Below are positions 1 through 5,672 of a DNA stretch of 6,876 bases, in pieces. The position numbers and the translations under genes are program-made. Below the pieces are notes generated by a model. The model did no database searches. It worked only from the letters and a program-made list of their open reading frames with translations, and was not told the origin of the DNA. This stretch comes from Clostridia bacterium (GTDB taxonomy: Bacteria; Bacillota; DULZ01), in contig JAAYOX010000061.1 in assembly GCA_012520135.1 (NCBI GenBank), forward strand, positions 1-6,876, written 5' to 3'. Every line of letters begins with the position of its first letter. The first letter of the stretch is position 1.

Positions 1-1179
1 CTGAGGAAACAGGAACTGATTTTTGAGATTTTGAAGAAGAAGACGGAGAAGGACGGGCACTTACTGGCTAACGGGGTGTTGGAGATTCTTCCTGACGGCT
101 ACGGGTTTTTAAGACCCTTTGCCTATTTGCCCAGTAACGACGACATTTATGTTTCTCCTTCCCAGATAAGGCGGTTTGACTTAAGAACCGGGGACCTGGT
201 GGCAGGCCTGGTGAGGCCGCCCAAAGAGGGAGAACGGTACTTCGCCTTGTTGAGAGTCCAATCGGTTAATGGCTTAAATCCGGAACTTTCTCCTCAAAGA
301 CTCCATTTTGACGGTCTAACCCCTATCTACCCTCAGGAAAGGTTGACACTGGAAACATCACAGCCAACCGGTGACTATTCTTCCCGTATCATTGATTTAA
401 TCGATCCCATCGGAAAAGGACAGCGGGGCTTGATTGTGGCGCCGCCTAAAGCCGGTAAAACTACCTTATTGATTACTGTAGCCAACAGTATAACCGCCAA
501 TTATCCCGATGTGGAATTAATCGTCTTGCTCATTGATGAGCGGCCCGAGGAAGTAACTGATATTGAAAGGTCCGTTAAGGGGGAGGTAGTTGCTTCTACC
601 TTTGACGAATTGCCGGAAAATCACGTTAAAGTCGCGGATATGGTACTGGAGAGGGCTAAACGGCTGGTGGAACATAAAAAGGACGTAGTAGTGCTGATGG
701 ATAGCCTGACCAGGTTGGCCCGGGCCCAGAACCTGGTGATTCCCCCCAGTGGCCGGACTTTATCGGGAGGGGTGGATCCCGCTGCCTTACATAAGCCTAA
801 ACGGTTCTTCGGAGCTGCCAGGAAGATTGAAGAAGGAGGCAGCCTGACTATTTTGGCTACAGCTTTAGTAGATACAGGCAGCCGGATGGATGACGTTATT
901 TTTGAGGAGTTTAAGGGTACCGGCAACATGGAGTTGATTTTAGACCGGAAACTGGCGGAACGGCGTATTTTCCCTGCCATCGACGTAAAAAGGTCCGGCA
1001 CCCGCCGGGAGGAACTACTGTTGTCCAAGGAAGAATTGGATTTGATGTGGAATTTCCGCCGGGTGGCCAGCAATATGGGTAACGTAGAGGTTATGGAAAT
1101 GCTCATTGATGCCATGAAAAAAACCCGCACTAATGCCGATCTGATTAGAGCTCTTCCTCATTTTTTCCCTGAAAGATAA
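1..1179 (+). CDS. rho: Transcription termination factor Rho (5' partial)
   Basis: Hexameric RNA helicase/ATPase that loads on unstructured transcripts and terminates transcription in the cytoplasm. The reading frame is open from base 1, and the first residues (LRKQELIFEIL) match the end of the Rho N-terminal helical domain, so the gene begins left of the window; 392 residues are present here. Numbering from base 1: the cold-shock-like primary RNA-binding domain spans about 24-90, with the RNP-like DGYGFLR at 32-38 and the conserved DDIYVSPSQIRRF stretch. Walker A APPKAGKT is at 147-154, the LLIDERPEEVT segment at about 176-186, Walker B VLMDSLTR at about 231-238, the Q-loop region SGGVDPAALHKPKRFFG follows, and the R-loop region RRIFPAIDVKRSGTR is near the C-terminus. 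All catalytic segments look intact. The TTG at base 31 is an internal leucine codon, not the start. Followed after 86 bases by a LysM/M23 peptidase on the same strand, with no intrinsic terminator between. Confidence 0.97.
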   Translation: MRKQELIFEILKKKTEKDGHLLANGVLEILPDGYGFLRPFAYLPSNDDIYVSPSQIRRFDLRTGDLVAGLVRPPKEGERYFALLRVQSVNGLNPELSPQRLHFDGLTPIYPQERLTLETSQPTGDYSSRIIDLIDPIGKGQRGLIVAPPKAGKTTLLITVANSITANYPDVELIVLLIDERPEEVTDIERSVKGEVVASTFDELPENHVKVADMVLERAKRLVEHKKDVVVLMDSLTRLARAQNLVIPPSGRTLSGGVDPAALHKPKRFFGAARKIEEGGSLTILATALVDTGSRMDDVIFEEFKGTGNMELILDRKLAERRIFPAIDVKRSGTRREELLLSKEELDLMWNFRRVASNMGNVEVMEMLIDAMKKTRTNADLIRALPHFFPER

Positions 1180-1192
1180 AAAAGGAATATTT

Positions 1193-1266
1193 TACTCACC
1201 TCCGGGTAAAAATACTAGTTGAGCCCTGGAAAGAAAAAATTTCCAGCTAATCAAATGAGGTGAGTA
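1193..1266 (+). promoter_or_regulatory. Leader that can sequester the M23 gene's ribosome binding site
   Basis: A perfect 10-bp inverted repeat pairs TACTCACCTC (1193-1202) with GAGGTGAGTA (1257-1266). The right arm contains the Shine-Dalgarno of the peptidase gene and the first base of its ATG. Nested inside is a second hairpin, CTGGAAA (1226-1232) with TTTCCAG (1240-1246), which is not followed by a T run and so is not a terminator. Seen: the pairing. Inferred: the fold would hide the ribosome binding site, making translation conditional on unfolding. It is too short to be a ydaO-type c-di-AMP riboswitch. Confidence 0.4.
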
Positions 1267-2162
1267 TGTTGTTAGCAAAAATAGAATCATGGCTGGTACG
1301 AGTAGTGACAGTAGTTGTTATGGCCGGTACCCTTTTATTGGGGGCAGCCGGCGAAGCCGCCGGCCAGGATTCCTGGATGTGGCGATTGGAAACCGAACGT
1401 CTTACCCAAGAGGCTTTGACTGCCAAAGCCCAAACCCAAGGGCAATTGTACCGGGTGAAAAAAGGAGATACTCTCTGGGGATTGGCCCGGAACCTTAATG
1501 TAGATTTGGAAGTATTGGCGGCGATGAACTATCTTACGCCGGGGGATGTTATTTACGCCGGACAGTATCTGAGGCTACCGGTGGAACCTGATAAAAGTTA
1601 TCAGGTGCGACCGGGAGACACTCTATGGCATATTGCCCGGCAGTATGAAGTTGATATAAAAACCTTAATGGTTGCCAACAGGATTACCAAGCCGGAAGCC
1701 CTGCAGGTGGGCAAGATTATAACCATTCCCGGGTCTCCCTGGTCTATGGCAGTCCAGGGCCGTCCTGTCAGCAGTGCTTCCCGGTTAAGAGAAGCGTGGC
1801 TTAACTGGCCGCTTATTGGGCGGATTACTTCCCCTTGGGGTCAGCGAGGCAAGGAATTTCACCATGGTTTGGACATCGGGGCCAAGGCGGGAACTCCCAT
1901 CAAGGCCGCTCAAGCCGGGACGGTGCGCTTTGCCGGGTATAAAAGCCGCATTTACGGCAATGCAGTGGAAATAGTCCATGACAATGGCTTGGTTACCGTC
2001 TACGCCCATAACTCTAAAAACCTGGTTAAAAAGGGGCAAAGGGTGACGGCAGGGCAGGTTATCGGCCTAGTAGGGAGTACCGGACGAAGCACCGGCCCTC
2101 ACCTGCATTTTGAAGTCCGGATTGATAACAAAGCCGTGGATCCGATGTTGTACCTTAAATAA
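1266..2162 (+). CDS. Secreted LysM-LysM-M23 peptidoglycan endopeptidase
   Basis: Predicted zinc metallo-endopeptidase acting on cell-wall peptide cross-links outside the membrane. I chose the ATG at 1266 (298 aa) because GAGG at 1257-1260 lies 5 bases upstream; the GTG at 1260 would sit inside that site. An N-terminal hydrophobic stretch at about 11-28, ending in small residues (AAGEAAG, 27-33), looks like a signal peptide. Two LysM domains follow at about 60-106 and 110-156, each with the GDTLW signature, which bind glycan chains. The M23 domain occupies about 182-298, with zinc ligands in HHGLD (H199, D203) and HLHFEV (H281), and catalytic-type histidines H248 (YAH) and H279. All expected M23 residues are present, so it is probably active rather than a degenerate scaffold. 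It lies downstream of rho on the same strand and ends in its own terminator. The substrate bond and cellular role (growth, separation or sporulation) cannot be told from sequence. Confidence 0.93.
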   Translation: MLLAKIESWLVRVVTVVVMAGTLLLGAAGEAAGQDSWMWRLETERLTQEALTAKAQTQGQLYRVKKGDTLWGLARNLNVDLEVLAAMNYLTPGDVIYAGQYLRLPVEPDKSYQVRPGDTLWHIARQYEVDIKTLMVANRITKPEALQVGKIITIPGSPWSMAVQGRPVSSASRLREAWLNWPLIGRITSPWGQRGKEFHHGLDIGAKAGTPIKAAQAGTVRFAGYKSRIYGNAVEIVHDNGLVTVYAHNSKNLVKKGQRVTAGQVIGLVGSTGRSTGPHLHFEVRIDNKAVDPMLYLK

Positions 2163-2220
2163 TTCGGGGCTCTAATTCAGCCCGCTGATGAACATCGATT
2201 GCTTAATGTTGCCAATCAAG

Positions 2221-2257
2221 AAGCCCGACTGGGGTAATCCCGGCCGGGCTTTTCTTT
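2221..2257 (+). terminator. Intrinsic terminator after the M23 peptidase gene
   Basis: AAGCCCG (2221-2227) pairs with CGGGCTT (2245-2251). An inner GGG/CCC stem closes a five-base loop, and TTTTCTTT (2250-2257) follows. The element sits between two convergent genes. On the minus strand the same stem is followed only by a short, interrupted T stretch, so it may act more weakly for the coiled-coil gene, whose stop codon is just beyond at 2256-2258. Confidence 0.85.
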
Positions 2258-2717
2258 ATAAGCCATATACTTCTTTCTTTAGGTCATCGATTTCCGTAAC
2301 GTTTTGGGCTACAATGCCTTCCAATTCAAAGACCCTAACGTTGAGCTTGTCCAGTTTTCCTTCCATGATGCCGTGGGCTCTTTCGCTTTCCCGGCGGAAT
2401 GCATGAAACTCTTCAGTGAGATTATCCACTTTCTTTTCCAGCCCATCGAGCCGTGTTTCCAACCTCTCGAATCGTTCATTGGTGCCGGTTTCAAACTGAT
2501 TGAATCGTGTTTCCAACTGATCAAAGCGTGTTTCCAACTGATCAAAACGTGACTCCAACTGATCAAAACGTGACTCCAACTGATCAAAACGTGACTCCAA
2601 CTCGTTGAACCGCTTAGCAGTCATTGTGGCCACCAGATCAAGACGGTTGCTAAGAGTATCAACGTCTTTCCTCAGGTGCTGTAATTCAGTTAGAATCTTT
2701 TGTAGTAGTTCTTCCAA
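2256..2717 (-). CDS. Heptad-repeat coiled-coil protein, function unknown
   Basis: Soluble, highly charged, predicted almost wholly alpha-helical protein of 153 aa (155 from the GTG at 2723). No signal peptide, membrane segment, cysteine or enzymatic motif is visible. From about residue 36 to 75 it consists of tandem heptads of the type RFDQLES/T, with Phe and Leu at the a and d positions. It continues as a less regular coiled coil (ERLETRLDGLEKKVDNL) and ends in a second helical part (about 105-153). I prefer the TTG at 2717: a perfect AGGAGG (minus strand, 2730-2725) lies 7 bases ahead of it but only 1 base before the GTG at 2723. It is convergent with the M23 gene and divergent from rpmE, so it is a single-gene unit. 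I saw no clear minus-strand promoter. Similar short coiled-coil proteins are common unnamed accessory genes in Clostridia; an oligomeric scaffold is inference only. Confidence 0.75.
   Translation of the reverse strand: MEELLQKILTELQHLRKDVDTLSNRLDLVATMTAKRFNELESRFDQLESRFDQLESRFDQLETRFDQLETRFNQFETGTNERFERLETRLDGLEKKVDNLTEEFHAFRRESERAHGIMEGKLDKLNVRVFELEGIVAQNVTEIDDLKKEVYGL
2492..2596 (-). repeat. Five tandem 21-bp repeats inside the coiled-coil gene
   Basis: Units at 2492-2512, 2513-2533, 2534-2554, 2555-2575 and 2576-2596. The last three are identical (plus-strand form begins CCAACTGATCAAAACGTG). The unit at 2513 differs at three bases, and the one at 2492 is more diverged. Each 21-bp unit encodes one heptad, so copy-number change keeps the frame and simply lengthens the coiled coil. 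The degenerate flanking heptads suggest growth by repeat expansion. Confidence 0.92.
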
Positions 2718-2834
2718 CTTCACACCTCCTCAAAGTTGATGCTCAGGATCCGTCTCTCCCGGCTGTCTGTTACCTATTCGACTTATCAAACAAAAAACCT
2801 TTTGGCAGACGGTGAAAAATTTGAAGGCGGTTTG

Positions 2835-2863
2835 TTGTCAAAATAATGGGTATATGTTATAAT
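2835..2863 (+). promoter_or_regulatory. Sigma-A-type promoter for rpmE
   Basis: TTGTCA (2835-2840) is followed by a 17-base spacer and a consensus TATAAT (2858-2863). This predicts a start near 2870 and a leader of about 45 bases before the rpmE ATG. It matches the vegetative consensus at 11 of 12 positions with ideal spacing. Confidence 0.85.
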
Positions 2864-2914
2864 TACTTCTGTTGTATTTTACCCTAACGGAAGAAGCAAA
2901 GTGAGGTGATTACG

Positions 2915-3115
2915 ATGAAGGAAGGTATTCACCCTAAAGTAGAAAAGACTAACATTACTTGTGCATGCGGTAATGTAATCGAAACCATCTCCACCAAGAA
3001 GGATATCCGGGTGGAAATCTGTTCTGCTTGTCATCCTTTCTATACCGGTTCCAGAAGCCGTGTAGTAGAAAAAGGCGGCCGGATCGAGCGTTTCAAAAAG
3101 AGATACGGAATGTAG
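2915..3115 (+). CDS. rpmE: Ribosomal protein L31 (bL31, zinc-binding type)
   Basis: Small protein of the 50S subunit that helps bridge the two ribosomal subunits. The 66-aa product begins MKEGIHP and ends RFKKRYGM, and matches the usual bL31 length and layout. It carries the zinc-ligand set CxC (C16, C18) and CxxC (C36, C39, in EICSACHPFYTG), so it is the zinc-dependent (C+) form. In many bacteria that form serves as a zinc reserve and is swapped for a cysteine-free paralogue in zinc limitation. I chose the ATG at 2915 because GAGGTGAT (2903-2910) is its Shine-Dalgarno; the GTG at 2906 lies inside that site. A consensus promoter precedes it and an intrinsic terminator follows about 40 bases after the stop, so it is largely an independent transcription unit. 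Some Firmicutes rpmE leaders autoregulate by binding L31; I cannot confirm such a structure here. Confidence 0.97.
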   Translation: MKEGIHPKVEKTNITCACGNVIETISTKKDIRVEICSACHPFYTGSRSRVVEKGGRIERFKKRYGM

Positions 3116-3154
3116 TTTGTTTCTGCTCAGGAAGGAATTTGAGCTACGGACTGG

Positions 3155-3185
3155 AAATAGCGGCTGGGATAAGCTGCTATTTTTG
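3155..3185 (+). terminator. Intrinsic terminator after rpmE
   Basis: AATAGCGGCT (3156-3165) pairs with AGCTGCTATT (3172-3181), giving 10 bp with one G-U pair and a six-base loop. A further A-T pair lies at the base, and the T run continues to 3184. It is well placed 40 bases past the rpmE stop. Confidence 0.82.
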
Positions 3186-3204
3186 TATTCAGGAGGTGAT
3201 GGAA

Positions 3205-3291
3205 GTGCAGCTTTTGGCGTTTGTTTCAGTAGCTGTTGAAGTCTCCTACCCATTACAAAAGTTGTGTGATATAATACCACTTGAAATCTGA
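3205..3291 (+). CDS. Possible 28-codon small ORF behind a perfect ribosome binding site
   Basis: AGGAGGTGAT at 3191-3200 is the strongest Shine-Dalgarno in the window. The GTG at 3205 lies 8 bases after AGGAGG and opens a 28-codon frame ending at TGA 3289-3291. An ATG at 3199 in the same frame would be too close to the site. The peptide begins MQLLAFVSVAVEVSYPLQKL, moderately hydrophobic, and I recognise no family. It lies between the rpmE terminator and prfA, and the probable prfA -10 box is inside its 3' end. It may be a real small protein, a leader peptide, or a remnant of a gene lost from this slot; related Clostridia often have a larger gene between rpmE and prfA (from memory, not checked). 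No dedicated promoter was seen. Confidence 0.3.
   Translation: MQLLAFVSVAVEVSYPLQKLCDIIPLEI
3267..3275 (+). promoter_or_regulatory. Extended -10 promoter candidate for prfA-prmC
   Basis: TGATATAAT (3267-3275) is a perfect extended -10 (TGN-TATAAT). No good -35 hexamer is placed 17 bases upstream, which extended -10 promoters can tolerate. The expected start near 3282 gives a short leader of about 27 bases containing the prfA Shine-Dalgarno GAAGG (3296-3300). It fits the need for a new promoter after the rpmE terminator. Confidence 0.6.
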
Positions 3292-3308
3292 TATAGAAGG
3301 TGTAGAAT

Positions 3309-4376
3309 ATGTTGGAAAAACTACAATCCCTTGAAGATAAATATGAGGAACTGTCCCGGCTGTTATCGGATCCAGAGATAATAGCCGATCAGGCGGAGTT
3401 TCAGAAACACGCCAAAGCCCACGCGGCTTTGACGGATATTGTCTCTGCTTTTCGGGAATACAAGGATACCCTCAAAAGTATTGAAGGTGCAAAAGAGATT
3501 CTGGAAGAAGAAAGTGATCAAGAGTTAAGAGAACTGGCAGAAATGGAACTGGAAGAGGCCACTGCCAGAAAAGGAGAATTGGAGCAAGAGTTGAAAGTGC
3601 TCCTTTTGCCTAAAGATCCAAACGATGACAAGAACGTGATTATGGAGATCCGGGCCGGTACCGGAGGAGAAGAAGCGGCTCTTTTTGCCGGTGACTTGTT
3701 CAGAATGTACAGCCGTTTTGTGGAAGGGAAAAACTGGTCCGTTGATGTATTGAGCCAAAACGCTACCGACATCGGGGGCTTTAAGGAAATCATTTTCCAG
3801 GTGTCCGGCCAGGGCGCCTACAGCCAGCTCAAGTTTGAAAGTGGAGTCCACCGGGTCCAGCGGGTACCGGCAACCGAGACCCAGGGCCGGGTTCATACTT
3901 CAGCGGCAACGGTAGCCGTTTTACCGGAAGCAGAAGAAGTAGACGTAGCCATTGATCCCAACGAGCTGCGCATCGACGTGTTTTGCTCCAGCGGACCCGG
4001 GGGTCAGTCGGTTAATACTACTCAATCGGCAGTAAGGGTTACCCATATCCCTACCGGTATTGTAGTTTCCTGTCAGGATGAAAAATCCCAGCACAAGAAT
4101 AAAGACAAAGCCCTCAAAATTTTACGGGCTAGGTTGATGGATAAAGCCGTCGCCGAACAGCAGGGAGAACTGGCGGAAGCCAGAAAAACGATGGTTGGCT
4201 CCGGGGATCGCAGCGAACGGATCCGCACCTACAATTTTCCCCAAAACAGGGTGACCGATCATAGAATCAACTTTACGTTGCACAAGTTAGATATGGTAAT
4301 GCAAGGGGAATTGGGGGAAATTATAGAAGCCTTGGTTACTACGGAACAAGCTGAGAAACTTAAAAATGAAGTATAA
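3309..4376 (+). CDS. prfA: Peptide chain release factor 1 (RF1)
   Basis: Cytoplasmic class I release factor that reads UAA and UAG in the ribosomal A site and triggers peptidyl-tRNA hydrolysis. The 355-aa product is full length for the family. The N-terminal helical domain spans about 1-100, followed by the conserved IMEIRAGTGGEEAALFAGDL segment (111-130). The codon-recognition tripeptide is PAT (187-189, in HRVQRVPATETQGRVHTSA), the RF1 type (PxT) as opposed to the SPF of RF2. The catalytic GGQ is at 231-233 (CSSGPGGQSVNTTQSAVR). The ATG at 3309 is preceded by GAAGG with an 8-base spacer. Its end overlaps prmC by 11 bases, so the two are translationally linked, and PrmC modifies the GGQ glutamine of this protein. 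Confidence 0.98.
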   Translation: MLEKLQSLEDKYEELSRLLSDPEIIADQAEFQKHAKAHAALTDIVSAFREYKDTLKSIEGAKEILEEESDQELRELAEMELEEATARKGELEQELKVLLLPKDPNDDKNVIMEIRAGTGGEEAALFAGDLFRMYSRFVEGKNWSVDVLSQNATDIGGFKEIIFQVSGQGAYSQLKFESGVHRVQRVPATETQGRVHTSAATVAVLPEAEEVDVAIDPNELRIDVFCSSGPGGQSVNTTQSAVRVTHIPTGIVVSCQDEKSQHKNKDKALKILRARLMDKAVAEQQGELAEARKTMVGSGDRSERIRTYNFPQNRVTDHRINFTLHKLDMVMQGELGEIIEALVTTEQAEKLKNEV

Positions 4377-5250
4377 TGGCTTTTCTCCAAAACCGCCTAT
4401 AGTCCGCAAGGCCCTTTGCGAGGCGGTTTCTTTCTTAGGCAAACTGGGCATCCCCCATCCCCGCCTGGAAGCCGAAGTACTGCTGGCGGCCCTGCTTGAA
4501 GAGGACCGGGTTAAGCTATTGACCTATGATGAAAGATTGCTGTCCCTTTCCCTTTGGGAAGACTACCGGTCTTTGCTGGTGAAAAGGGCGGAAGGCATTC
4601 CTCTTCAGTATTTGACTGGAAAACAGGAATTCATGTCCCTGACCTTTCAAGTAAATCCTTCAGTATTAATACCCAGGGCCGATACAGAAGTACTGGTGGA
4701 AAAAGTGTTATCATATAGAGCAGATAATTCCCTCCCCAAGTCCGGTAGCATAGTTGATGTGGGAACCGGCAGCGGGGCCATTGCCGTGAGCCTGGCTTAT
4801 TACTGGCCGGAAGCGAAAATTACCGGGGTGGATATTTCCCCGGAAGCCTTGGCGGTCGCCAGGGAAAACGGGGCGGCAAACGGCGTCAAGGTGGAATGGG
4901 TTCTTGGTGACTTGCTGACCCCATTTATCGATTCCGGAGTTAAATTCCATTTGATTGTCAGTAACCCACCTTATATTGCCGCTGCCGAAATGCCGGAACT
5001 ACCCCGGGATGTTCAAAGGGAGCCGGCTTTAGCTTTAGACGGCGGTCCCGACGGTTTGGCTTATTACCGGCGTTTAATAGGCCAAGCCCCTTTGTGCCTG
5101 ACCCCTAATGGGATCGTTGCTTTTGAAATCGGCTGGGACCAAGGACCGGCAGTCAAAGACTTACTGGCAAAAGCAGGTTTTACTCAAGTCCAGATTGGCC
5201 AAGACTATGCAGGCAGGGATCGGATTGTTACAGCTGTTTTCAGTGGTTAA
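4366..5250 (+). CDS. prmC: Release factor glutamine methyltransferase
   Basis: SAM-dependent N5-glutamine methyltransferase that methylates the GGQ glutamine of RF1 and RF2 and so raises termination efficiency. The product is 294 aa. The N-terminal helical substrate-binding domain spans about 1-90, followed by the PRADTE motif (103-108, PRPDTE-like). SAM-binding motif I DVGTGSGAIA is at 131-140, the acidic GVDIS strand at about 154-158, and the catalytic NPPY at 200-203 in SNPPYI. All hallmark residues are present. The ATG at 4366 lies inside the last codons of prfA. Only a weak Shine-Dalgarno precedes it, consistent with translational coupling to prfA. Length and motif spacing make it PrmC rather than an rRNA or DNA methyltransferase sharing NPPY. 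No good terminator follows directly; the next 400 bases hold the twin palindromic elements. Confidence 0.97.
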   Translation: MKYNGFSPKPPIVRKALCEAVSFLGKLGIPHPRLEAEVLLAALLEEDRVKLLTYDERLLSLSLWEDYRSLLVKRAEGIPLQYLTGKQEFMSLTFQVNPSVLIPRADTEVLVEKVLSYRADNSLPKSGSIVDVGTGSGAIAVSLAYYWPEAKITGVDISPEALAVARENGAANGVKVEWVLGDLLTPFIDSGVKFHLIVSNPPYIAAAEMPELPRDVQREPALALDGGPDGLAYYRRLIGQAPLCLTPNGIVAFEIGWDQGPAVKDLLAKAGFTQVQIGQDYAGRDRIVTAVFSG

Positions 5251-5296
5251 TAATCCATCAATTGCTAAGCTGGGCTGATTATGATGTTACTATGGA

Positions 5297-5416
5297 AGGC
5301 TAATAATGGACTGCGGAGTGGGCGTTGGGCCACAGCCGCCGGCAGCTTGCTACCGCTAGCGGCGTAGGCACTCCGTCGTAGCGGGGCAACCATTATTAGC
5401 CTGAATAGAGCTGTAG
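5297..5416. repeat. Palindromic repeat element, copy A
   Basis: The core 5297-5402 is bounded by a perfect 13-bp inverted repeat, AGGCTAATAATGG and CCATTATTAGCCT. Inside are GCGGAGTG (5313-5320) with CACTCCGT (5369-5376), then GCCGC (5335-5339) with GCGGC (5359-5363). Within that lies CGGCAG (5340-5345) with CTACCG (5350-5355), one mismatch, around a CTTG loop. Direct similarity with copy B continues past the inverted repeat through AATAGAGCTGTAG to 5416. It looks like a small non-coding MITE-like or structured-RNA element. I see no target-site duplication and do not recognise the family. Confidence 0.85.
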
Positions 5417-5443
5417 AACACAAGGGGATTGTTCTTTTGTGTT
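5415..5443 (+). terminator. Weak terminator-like hairpin between the two repeat copies
   Basis: AGAACA (5415-5420) can pair with TGTTCT (5430-5435), followed by TTTT (5435-5438). Alternatively AACACAA (5417-5423) pairs with TTGTGTT (5437-5443). Two mutually exclusive folds and a short T run make termination of the prfA-prmC transcript possible but unconvincing. Confidence 0.3.
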
Positions 5444-5449
5444 GTTTGG

Positions 5450-5570
5450 AGGCTAATAATGGATTGCGGAAGCGGGCGTTGGGCCACAGCCGTCGGCAGC
5501 TTGCTGCCGGTAACGGCGTAGGCACTCCGCCGTAGCGAAGCAACCATTATTAGCCTAAATAGAGCTGTAG
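5450..5570. repeat. Palindromic repeat element, copy B
   Basis: The core 5450-5556 carries the same perfect 13-bp terminal inverted repeat as copy A and is about 90% identical overall with one single-base indel. Its apical hairpin is perfect: GCCGT (5489-5493) pairs with ACGGC (5513-5517), and CGGCAG (5494-5499) pairs with CTGCCG (5504-5509) around CTTG. The middle stem is GCGGA (5466-5470) with TCCGC (5526-5530). Offset from copy A is 153 bp. The shared flank AATAGAGCTGTAG ends at 5570. Confidence 0.85.
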
Positions 5571-5672
5571 CCGGAATTGCAGGATACAGGCTCCTCTGAA
5601 ACCCGAGATTAATACCGATTTACATAACTAGGATTAAAGGCCTGAAGGTTCCTAGGAGAGGAGTGCATACAG
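5571..5672 (+). promoter_or_regulatory. chrA leader region with possible SD-pairing segment
   Basis: No gene and no consensus promoter that I can defend. CTCCTCT (5591-5597) is complementary to AGAGGAG (5657-5663), the Shine-Dalgarno area of the first transporter gene, giving 7 bp plus a G-U pair across about 60 bases. A pairing of this length with a purine-rich site can arise by chance, so this is only a candidate control element. Confidence 0.2.

Noticed and set aside
31..33. TTG as the start codon of rho
   Set aside because: The frame is open to base 1 and the residues before it (LRKQELIFEI) match conserved Rho N-domain sequence, so the TTG is an internal leucine codon.
621..1130. Minus-strand reading frame of 169 codons inside rho
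   Set aside because: It lies wholly antisense to strongly conserved Rho motifs and its composition shows no family; a shadow frame.
1226..1246. Intrinsic terminator after rho
   Set aside because: The 7-bp hairpin has an A-rich loop but is followed by CTAATC, without a T run on the plus strand.
1180..1265. c-di-AMP (ydaO-type) riboswitch upstream of the cell-wall hydrolase
   Set aside because: The spacer is far shorter than that aptamer and its conserved segments are not visible.
2188..2406. Small plus-strand gene after the M23 peptidase
   Set aside because: It crosses the intrinsic terminator and then runs antisense to the coiled-coil gene, with no ribosome binding site.
2879..3280. Minus-strand frame of 133 codons over rpmE
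   Set aside because: It covers a confident promoter-rpmE-terminator unit and has no ribosome binding site or recognisable domain.
5265..5543. Minus-strand frames through the twin elements (92 and 63 codons)
   Set aside because: They are made from the palindromic repeats read in different frames in the two copies; the indel and compensatory changes fit a structural element, not a protein.
5297..5556. Integron attC sites
   Set aside because: The size and imperfect palindrome are superficially similar, but the core-site consensus (GTTRRRY/RYYYAAC) is absent at the ends and there is no cassette organisation.
5297..5570. CRISPR array
   Set aside because: Only two long palindromic units with a 33-base gap and internal divergence; not 25-40-bp repeats with regular spacers, and no cas genes.
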